64,000 nucleotides of DNA from Batillaria attramentaria (lineage: Eukaryota; Mollusca; Gastropoda; Batillariidae). Where the stretch lies: the NCBI GenBank assembly GCA_018292915.2, contig JACVVK020000528.1:65001-129000 (forward strand), written 5' to 3'. Positions 46,320-64,000 of this stretch are shown here, one piece after another. Every line of letters begins with the position of its first letter. Within the stretch, counting starts at the first letter, position 1. The notes under the pieces are model-generated. The model did not search any database. It was not told the DNA's origin and saw only the letters and a program-made list of their open reading frames with translations. The translations under genes were made by a program, and so were the position numbers.

Positions 46320-46770
46320 AGTCACACTAGATGAATGCCGAGCGTTACCGCGTCACCACAAACAACTCGACGTTGAACCACACAATTTCACTGATCAACA
46401 GGCATTAATTATGAAGATCCGATTCGATCATTGATCAATACGTAATATATTCACGAGAAGCCGAGTCGATCTGCAAACCTATTCAACTGAAATCCAAGCG
46501 TCTCTTTCAGAAGCCGCGGGTAATGTAGGAATAGCATTGCAAGTATAGAGACAAGCGACCTCAAGTTTACAGGATTTTTTTTTTTTTCTTAGAAATCTGC
46601 GCTTCGTGATTATGAGTCACACTAGATGAATGTCGAGCTTTACCGCGTCACAACAAACACTTCAGCGTTGAACTAAACACATGGCCATATCCTTCACTGA
46701 TCAATACACATTTACGAGGAGCCGTGTCGGTCTGCAAAACATTATTCAACTGAAATAGAAATACTTCTAG
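46320..46770 (+). repeat. Dispersed duplicated unit, copies 3 and 4
   Basis: Two tandem copies (about 46320-46560 and 46610-46770) begin with cactagatgaatg.cgagc and contain attcacgagaagccgagtcg-like text. Copy 3 keeps the gccgcgggtaatgtagg core; copy 4 ends early at a SINE-head-like stretch (46770-46815). Confidence 0.8.
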
Positions 46771-46884
46771 GAACTCGAATGGCTCAGTCGAAAGGTTGCG
46801 GGTTTCGATCCTGACATGTCAACAATATGTAAAATATGTAAAGGTTGTCTTAACTGCTTCGGTCTGCGGGGAAGAGGATGGGTG

Positions 46885-47056
46885 GGGTGGGTGTTTGGGA
46901 GTTTACCGTCCATTTCCACCACGTAAGGGTGATATCAAAGACGGGGCAAAGAGAAAATGGCCAGCACAACTTAATATTTGGCCCCAGCCGGGATTTGAAC
47001 CAAGACCCGAGCGTTTAAAGTGCAACGCTATACCATTCGGCATCCCCGGCTCTCCC
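46885..47056 (-). mobile_element. SINE family 1
   Basis: Minus strand: head gagccggggatgccgaatgg with gtatagcg, B-box-like ttcaaatcccgg, and body to gggagtttaccgtcc. It adjoins the trinucleotide array. Confidence 0.8.
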
Positions 47057-47059
47057 TAA

Positions 47060-48410
47060 CCTCTTCTGTAATAATAATGACAATAATAACCACAATAATA
47101 ATAATAACAACGATAATAATGATAATAATAACAACAATAATAATGATAACAACAACAATAATGATAATAACAACAATAATAATGATGATAATAACAACAA
47201 CAATAATGATAATAACAACAATAATAATGATGATAATAACAACAACAATAATGATAATAATAACAACAATAATAATGATAATAACAACAATAATGATGAT
47301 AATAACAACAATAATGATAATAACAACAATAATAATGATAATAACAACAATAATAATGATGATAATAACAACAACAATAATGATAATAACAACAATAATA
47401 ATGATGATAATAACAACAACAATAATGATAATAATAACAACAATAATAATGATAATAACAACAATAATGATAATAATAACAACAATAATGATAATAACAA
47501 CAATAATAATGATAATAACAACAATAATAATGATGATAATAACAACAATAATGATAATAACAACAATAATAATGATAATAACAACAATAATGATAATAAT
47601 AACAACAATAATGATAATAATAACAACAATAATGATAATAACAACAATAATAATGATAATAACAACAATAATAATAATGATAATAACAAAAACATTAATG
47701 ACAATAATAACAACAACAATAATGATAATAACAACAATAATAATGATAATAACAACAACAATAATAATGATAATAACAACAATAATGATAATAACAACAA
47801 TAATAATGATAATAACAACAATAATGATAATAACAAAAACAACAATAATGATAATAACAACAACAACAATAATGATAATAACAACAACAATAATGATAAT
47901 AACAACAATAATAATGATGATAATAACAACAATAATAATGATAATAACAACAATAATAATGATGATAATAACAACAATAATAATGATAATAACAACAACA
48001 ATAATGATAATAACAACAACAATAATGATGATAATAACAACAATAATGATGATAATAACAACAATAATAATGATGATAATAACAACAATAATGATGATAA
48101 TAACAACAATAATGATGATAATAACAACAATAATAATGATAATAACAACAATAACGATGATGATAATAACAACAATAATAATGATAATAACAACAATAAT
48201 GATGATAACAACAATAATGATGATAATAACAACAATAATGATAATAACAACAACAATAATGATAATAATAACAATAACAATGATAATGATAACAATAACA
48301 ACAATAATGATAATAACAACAACAATAATGATAATAACAACAACAATAATGATAATAACGACAATAATGATAATAATAACAACAATAATAATAATAATAT
48401 CATTATTATA
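47060..48410. repeat. 1.35-kb AAT/AAC/GAT array
   Basis: A mosaic of aat, aac and gat triplets in a higher-order pattern such as gataataacaacaataat. All frames stay open on both strands because the period is three (Met/Ile/Thr or Leu/Ser/Val runs); these are not proteins. It ends in atcattattatatagcgcag. Confidence 0.95.
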
Positions 48411-48452
48411 TAGCGCAGTTTCTCCACAAAGTACATAACAAGTAATGGCACA

Positions 48453-48519
<67 letters not shown>
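48453..48519. repeat. (CA)n microsatellite
   Basis: About 33 CA units, 80 bp upstream of the gene B start codon. Confidence 0.95.
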
Positions 48520-48520
<1 letters not shown>

Positions 48521-48601
48521 TTCACCTGTTTGAAAGATAGTAATTTTCGTCCATTTTCAGCTGCACCAAACGTGTCCAATATTCTGTGCCAATAACAGGA
48601 A

Positions 48602-57927
<9,326 letters not shown>

Positions 57928-57933
57928 AATAAA
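57928..57933 (+). promoter_or_regulatory. Candidate poly(A) signal of gene B
   Basis: AATAAA in tttacaataaacaacaaag, at the same place as in gene A. Confidence 0.45.
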
Positions 57934-58274
57934 CAACAAAGTCTTGTTTCTTGTTCTACACACGGGCGATTAGAATCCGTCAGACGAGTTTACACCAACA
58001 ATGGCCGCCATGTTTCCTCCCGTTCACAGTTCGTCTCCGTTATTCTAGACAGGATTCTAGAGCTTTCTCCGTCGAAAAGAAGAAATATTTAAAAAATAAA
58101 AACTCCACAAAAACAACAGTTCCTCTTTTTTCTGAGCCCACATCCCACACCGTCATCAGTAACGTGGGTGTATAATAAGGGACTGTCATCATGGCTGTTG
58201 TCATCGTGTGGGGTTGTCCCTGAGTCAGTCACCCATTGTAGTTGTCGTGAACCGTGACCCGGCCACCACCACCA

Positions 58275-58324
<50 letters not shown>

Positions 58325-59008
58325 CAGTCACACACACACGAGTCCCCACCACACCTTCCTCTCCAGTCCAGTGGTTCTGTATTGACTACACAGTCGTGAC
58401 AGTCATGACTGTACTGCTTTTGTTTATACAGTCATATGTTGTTATTGTTGTAGACAGTTATGTTGGTTTCTTCTTCTTTGTACAGTCATGTATTGGGATT
58501 CTGTATCTCTATTGACACGTGTTGACTATAACATTTCTGACAGTTTTATGTACATGATATACATTGTGAATCTGTGTATGACCATGTCTTGCGGCACTAA
58601 TGATCGGAAACAAACTACTGAAGTTTACAACTGATATTCTCATGACAGGTAAATTTAAAGCTATTCTCACGTCATGTACAGAGTAATCGTGATGTGACTT
58701 TTGTTGACTTACTGTACTGTGTACATCTAGCTAATGATGGACTTTCTGTGTACTACCATTGGTTGACTTTATGTGTACGATTCTTGCTGTACTTTTTGTA
58801 TAGAACTGTACTGGGCAATTCCAACAATACTTGTTCGAAAATGGACGGTCAGTTACGCATGTTTCTCAGTCTCCAGATTTGCTTTTACACAAATAATTAT
58901 GTTCAAACAATGTGGAAACTGAGAAGCATGCATAACTGACCGTACATTTTAGAAAAGATATTAATATTTGGAATTGTCCTACTTGGACTTTCCCCCTCTC
59001 TCTCTTTT

Positions 59009-59010
<2 letters not shown>
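57934..59010. other. Conserved 3' flank of the gene B block
   Basis: No gene. It matches 36938-37973 with indels and has (CT)n at 58275-58322. About 240 bp around 58440-58650 are absent from the gene A block. Confidence 0.5.
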
Positions 59011-59078
<68 letters not shown>

Positions 59079-59100
59079 CGCGTTGGCGTGCGTGTGCGTG
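59011..59100. repeat. (GT)n with GCGT end
   Basis: About 29 GT units then CGCGTGCG variants. Confidence 0.95.
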
Positions 59101-59559
59101 CGGACTTTTTGTGAATAATTTTTGCTGGACTTTTTGTGTATAATTGTACAACGAACTGGTATTGATGGACTTTCTGTGTATAATTTGTGTTGGACCAGTT
59201 GACAGTAATTTGTGTATAATTTACTTGGACTTTCTCTGCTCAACTGTTTCTAAACCTTTTCTGCACAAACAACGCTGGACTTTCTTTACACAACTATTAC
59301 TACTCTTTCCGTGCACAAACATTGATGGACTTTTTGTTTACAATTATGAGTCTTTTTCTGTACATCTGTTATTGGACTTTTTGTGCAAATTCCTGATGGA
59401 ATGTGTTTTTACAAGTATGGCCGAAGTTTTCTAACAAAAAATATATTGTTGGACGTTTTCTTTGCACCTACTGATAGACTTTGATGTAGATCTTGGGGTG
59501 GATTTGCTTAATTTGTTAGGAAAAGGACACGTGTTTTTAAAACTACAAATTAACTGACT

Positions 59560-60200
59560 GTGTACAACTACTGACTGATTTTCTTTGTACACCTACTGTG
59601 TACACCTATTCATAGACTGTGTGTACACTTACTGATGAACTGTCTGTGTACACCTTCGGATTTACTGTCTGTGTACACCTACTGATAAACTTTCTGTGTA
59701 CATCTACTGATGAATTGCCAGTGTACACCCTCGGATGGACTCTCTGTGGACACCTCCTCATGGACTGTGTACACCCACTGATAATCTGTCTGTATATATC
59801 CACATGCTGATGAACTGTGTGTGTACACCTACTGATAAACTGTACATCTACTGATGAACTGTCTGTGTACACCTACTGATGGACTGTCAGTGTACACCTA
59901 CTGATGAACTGTCTGTGTACACCTACTGATGGACTGTCTGTGTACACCTACTGATGGACTGTCTGTGTACACCTACTGATGAACTGTCTGTGTACACCTA
60001 CTGATGGACTGTCTGTGTACACCTACTGATGGACTGTCTGTGTACACCTACTGATGAACTGTCTGTGTACACCTACTGATGAACTGTGTACACCTACTGA
60101 TGAACTGTCGGTATACATCTACTGTTGGACAGTCTGTGTACACCTATTCATGAATTTCCTGTGCCCATATACTGATGGATTGTGTGTGTACACATTTTGA
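59560..60200. repeat. 26-bp minisatellite, about 24 copies
   Basis: Same unit as 38500-39340, including alternating gatgaactgt and gatggactgt variants. Confidence 0.95.
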
Positions 60201-60309
60201 TGGGGAGTTATATGTCATGTTAGTGCTAACTTACCATTGGTCGCTATAAGGAGGGTTACCTGTCATGTTAGTGCTAACTTACCACTGGTCGCTGTAAGAA
60301 TGATAGAGG

Positions 60310-60812
60310 AACTCTCTATACTGTATAGTTGTATGGTAATGAGAAATCACAGGACAGTCTCTCTACACTACTACAGATGGCGTGACGCCTTCCACCACCA
60401 GTTGTACTTGCATGTAGGATTATTGTATAGTAATGAGAAATCACAGGACAGTCTCTCTACACTACGACAGATGGCGTGTCGCCTTCCACCACCAGTTGTA
60501 CTTGCATGTAGGATTATTGTATAGTAATGAGAAATCACAGGACAGTCTCTCTACACTACGACAGATGGCGTGTCGCCTTGCACCACCAGTTGTACTTGCA
60601 TGTAGGATTATTGTATAGTAATGAGAAATCACAGGACAGTCTCTCTACACTACTACAGATGGCGTGTTGCCTTCCACCACCAGTTGTACTTGCATGTAGG
60701 ATTATTGTATAATAATGTGAAATCACAGGACAGTCTCTCTACACTACTACGGATGGCGTGTCGCCTTCCACCACCAGTTGTACTTGCATGTAGGATTATT
60801 GTATAATTATTA
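60310..60812. repeat. 94-bp tandem repeat, about 5 copies
   Basis: Units start atagtaatgagaaatcacag and include acagatggcgtgtcgccttc and acttgcatgtaggattattg. Copies differ at only a few positions, so the expansion is recent. Open 61-codon frames are by-products. Confidence 0.95.
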
Positions 60813-60913
60813 TTACATTGTTGTTGCAAGCCATGCAGGACGTACAGGACGTACAGTAAATAAGAATTCAGATGGTACTGAGAAATCTGTGTTGTTGTGA
60901 TATTCGCCTAGAT

Positions 60914-60914
<1 letters not shown>

Positions 60915-60955
<41 letters not shown>
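60915..60955. repeat. (GT)n microsatellite
   Basis: About 20 GT units. Confidence 0.95.
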
Positions 60956-60956
<1 letters not shown>

Positions 60957-61325
60957 CAAACCCTGTCTTACAAACAATCCTGCTACACTACACTACTGTC
61001 AATACAAAAACAAGGTGACCAAAAGCAGGCAATCAAACATACTATCAAATTACAAACAAACATGCAACACGTTGATAAGACATTCACGTGAAATTCATGA
61101 GTCAAATTCATGAGGAGACCTTTAGTTTGGGTATTGTAGATTATTCCTAAGGTCGGAGAAATGAGTTGCTTGAATCTTGTCAATTCTGAAAATTAATGGT
61201 CTTTAGCGTCTGTGGTGGTGAGTTCAGCATGTGTGTCCCGGAAAACGACAACTGAATTCAGAAATGTAATGAAGCTAGAGACAAGCTGAAACGAGACAGA
61301 CAGACAGAGAGACAGAGACAGAGAG

Positions 61326-61483
61326 AGTTTGTTTTGGGGTTTAACATCCTGTTCCACCTCATACGGGTTATATCAAAGACGGGGCAACGATGAAAAAGCC
61401 AGCACAAATATTTGGCCCCAGCCGGGGTACGAACTCACGACCCAAGCATTAGAAGTCCAACGCTGTACCATTTGGCCACCCAT
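61326..61483 (-). mobile_element. SINE family 1
   Basis: Minus strand: head gggtggccaaatggtacagc, B-box-like gagttcgtacccc, and body to ggggtttaacatcc. It follows a short GACA/GAGA tract (61296-61326). Confidence 0.8.
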
Positions 61484-61584
61484 ATGGTGTTGGTGGCCGC
61501 ACCACGATAACAATTTAAAAAAAAAAAAAATTACTTTTTTTTTTTCCAAGGATGAGATAATAGACGCACAGGTCTCTCTTACTA

Positions 61585-61880
61585 CAGTGGACGCCGGATA
61601 TAAGCAACTCGGATATAAGAAAACTCGGTTATTGCCAACGATTTTTTTTCCCCCGGCCAAACTCTTCTTTATTATGTATTACAAAAACTCGGATACAAGA
61701 AACTCGCTTATAAGAAAACTCGGTTTTAGGAAAGCAAATTTCTTGTCCCGCTTGATACAAAAACTCGGATATAAGAAACCGAAAGTACATTTCCAAGAAA
61801 ATTTCACTCATTGTAAGAAACCGAAAGTACATTTCCAAGAAAATTTCACTCATACTAAGAAAACAGGTCAGGTCTGACGT
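61585..61880. mobile_element. pogo/Tigger-like MITE, one end clear
   Basis: TA at 61583-61584 is followed by cagtggacgccggatataag, like pogo-group termini (CAGTGG plus ATAA-rich text). Repeated actcggatataagaaa units lie within, and a 37-bp direct duplication (aagaaaccgaaagtacattt...) near 61775 and 61818. The right end was not identified. Confidence 0.45.
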
Positions 61881-62229
61881 CACTTAGGACAGGCACATGA
61901 TGGCGCATGATTTTCTTTTCTTGAATTGGTTCTTTACCATTGTGTTCCGTGCTAAACTGAATGTTGGCAAGAAGAAAAAATACGAGATGCATTTTTGTTG
62001 TTCTATTGTTATATGTTGGTTTTTTATGTTGTTTCCATAGTAATGGAAACAACATAATAGGACGGGCTAAAATTTCCACGTTCATAGGCAAGCATCTGTG
62101 GTACAAACGCACGTCACTGCCGATCTCCCGCAGAGACGATTTTGCAAGTGTAACTCTGACAATGACGTAAGAAAACTTGCGTCATCGATGCTGACGCGTA
62201 TGGTGTTCCGAACGCACTTCTCCTCCTCA

Positions 62230-62850
62230 GTGAGTGCCGTCTGTGCGGATGTGTGTGCGTGTGTGCGTGTGTGCGTGCGGCTGTGTGTGTGTGAATTGTG
62301 TCCAGGCCCGTTTCTTCGAAAATACTCAACCGAATGGCTTCAAATTTGGGGTATCCAAATATATCAAAATGTTACATTAGACGATTCAAGCGTGTGATGA
62401 TTGCTTAAGTGATTTGGGAGTTATCGCCCTTTTGAGACAAGTTGGTTGTCTTTCGTGTACAGGCGTAATATTTATTTAAATCACTCAATTTTTTGGCAGT
62501 AGATAGCTTGAATACGGACTCTGAACAGAGTCACTACTAGAAAATGGTCGCTCTTATAGTTTTCATGTAAACCGAGCCTGAGTTGACATTGCATGTGAAC
62601 CCAGTTCAGATGCCTATTTCTCCGAAAATACTGAACCGATCGATTTCAAATTTGGGGTTTCTAAATGAATCAAGATTGTTGAATAGAAGGCCCGATCCAG
62701 GTACGATTGCACACATGATTTGCGAGTTATCGCACTTTTCAGAAAAAGTGGCTTTCTGGCGTTTAAAGGCGTAATATTTACCTAAACCACTCCATTTTTT
62801 GGACATAGATAGCATGAATACGGACTCTCAACTAAGTGAATTTTGGAGGT
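62230..62850. repeat. ~300-bp tandem duplication
   Basis: ccgaaaatactgaaccga-type text, ttcaaatttggggt, gagttatcgc.cttt, ggcgtaatattta and gaatacggactct occur in both 62300-62525 and 62615-62830. A GT/GCGT tract (62246-62295) lies at its left. Confidence 0.85.
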
Positions 62851-63044
62851 TGTCGCTTTTATACTTTTGGCGTAAGCCGTACCTGATGAAAGTGCTGGTG
62901 AACACACTTTAGATCTCAAAATCGCTCCTACTATACATAGATAATGAGCCTGGGGTGCCATAAAAAATATACAAAAAAAATAGAAAAATTCACTGCAGCC
63001 GTTATCGTCAGTTGACTTGAAAATTTGTACTCACAGCACATTTC

Positions 63045-63560
63045 CTCTACAAGCCACACGCCTCACAAACATCCAAGAAGAGACGCACGCGCACTGACGT
63101 AAAGTAAGTGCGTCATGTTTGATTGACGTGATGCTGTTTTTTCTTGGGGGTGTCTCGCCACTTTCTTTCCGAATTCCTCTGTTTTGAGACGTGGTGTATT
63201 TTACTTCTACTATGTCGCCATCTTCGTGCAATCGCAGAGAAGACACGGGATATAACAGAATACAACTCCAATACTTTATGAACAGAATATGCACGGAGAA
63301 CAAATTCATGAAAGAAGAAGAACCCAGAACGCTGTGCAGGGCTGCTTACGTACTGAACAGGTCAGATCCATCGCAGAAAAGGCACGCGCGCACTGACGCA
63401 AAAGGCAGTATCAGCGTCATTTTTCCGACGTCATGTTTGATTGACGTGATACTGGCATTTCTTGGGGATGTGTCGCCACTTTTTGGACGTTCTCTATGTG
63501 TAGACGGGGAAAGCGGGAGTTTCATTGATGTAGTGTGCTTTGTTTTTCCCACTGACTCTC
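63045..63560. repeat. ~330-bp tandem duplication
   Basis: gcacgcgcactgacg, gtcatgtttgattgacgtga, tttcttggggatgtgtcgcc-like text and a following gtagacg/gagacg occur near 63083-63200 and 63385-63510. Confidence 0.8.
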
Positions 63561-63635
63561 ACTCAATAGCATAGTAGAGTGAGAGGACACCACATAGGTC
63601 TCAATGGAGCACAAACGCGGCTCGCGCGAGTCTCT

Positions 63636-63702
63636 GTGTGTGTGTGTGCGTGTGCGCGTGCGTGCGTGCGTGCGTGTGAGTGTGTGTGCGCGCGCGTGTG
63701 TA
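63636..63702. repeat. GT/GCGT simple repeat
   Basis: Mixed GT, GC and GCGT units; a GA tract lies at the right edge (63984-64000). Confidence 0.9.
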
Positions 63703-64000
63703 TGTCTGACATAACACATAGTTAGAAAACGTTCGCCGCGCAGACTTGTCTGTTAAACATATTGGGTCGGTATTAATTCGATCTTTACACTGCGCACGCA
63801 GCAGCAACACTTCAATTTTCATGGGCCTGCTTTCATTGCAAGAACTGTATCAAAGTTATTACGCCATATGTATTATGCGTCATCCCAGTGAGCAAAAACG
63901 TCATAGATTTCAAAGAATACAACTTGACGTCTCTCTTCCAAAAACAAGATTGGTGTGACAGCCCGGTCAGTTGTTTCCATTCCGAGAGAGAGAGAGAGAG

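Noticed and set aside
47015..48518. Open frames of 470-500 codons on both strands
   Set aside because: They are translations of an AAT/AAC/GAT triplet array, giving only Leu/Ser, Ile/Val or Ile/Thr/Met runs; the same DNA is open in several frames.

Overview
The window is eukaryotic (metazoan) genomic DNA. It has GT-AG introns, AATAAA signals, very dense CA/GT, GA and other simple repeats, tRNA-derived SINEs and many animal transposon types. The repeat style suggests a marine mollusc, probably a gastropod, but no single sequence here proves that. Most of the window is repeats and mobile elements. No rRNA, functional tRNA or CRISPR array was seen.

The most interesting content is a tandem pair of intact-looking eight-exon genes on the + strand: gene A (26452-36172, 966 aa) and gene B (48602-57172, 993 aa). 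Exon boundaries were derived by hand; every junction keeps the reading frame and the phases agree between the copies. Each predicted protein has an array of CCHC zinc knuckles, a Gln/Ser/Thr-rich linker, a domain with a PD-(D/E)XK/NERD-like nuclease signature (D...ExK), and a superfamily-1 helicase core (GPPGTGKT, DEA, QGLE, VSR). I know no named family with this arrangement. It recalls nuclease-helicase defence proteins of prokaryotes, so an RNA/DNA-sensing or antiviral/anti-transposon role is a hypothesis only. The 3' halves of the two genes, introns and 3' flank included, are nearly identical. The 5' halves are clearly diverged, and a small patch next to helicase motif VI is also strongly diverged.

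Layout: 1-9.8 kb holds tandem repeats (55 bp, ~180 bp, ~150 bp with TCAAGGTCA motifs, 22 bp) and SINEs. 9.88-13.84 kb is a TTAA-flanked piggyBac-like shell holding a decayed APE-type LINE. 14.1-15.6 kb is a diverged duplicate of 9.1-9.4 kb expanded by a 40-bp minisatellite, followed by a large hairpin repeat. 16.03-22.95 kb is a 6.9-kb Academ-like DNA transposon on the - strand with terminal inverted repeats, a 3-bp target duplication and a local empty site. 23.4-24.6 kb is a 63-bp minisatellite. 26.1-39.3 kb is gene A and its 3' flank. 39.4-48.5 kb is a repeat-rich spacer ending in a 1.35-kb AAT/AAC/GAT array. 48.6-60.2 kb is gene B and its 3' flank. 60.3-64 kb is more tandem repeats, a SINE and a pogo-like end.

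Each paralogue carries insertions that the other lacks: a solo LTR and a nested SINE/LINE in gene A introns, and a mariner in a gene B intron. The partner copy therefore gives the empty site, and the insertions can be ordered relative to the duplication.
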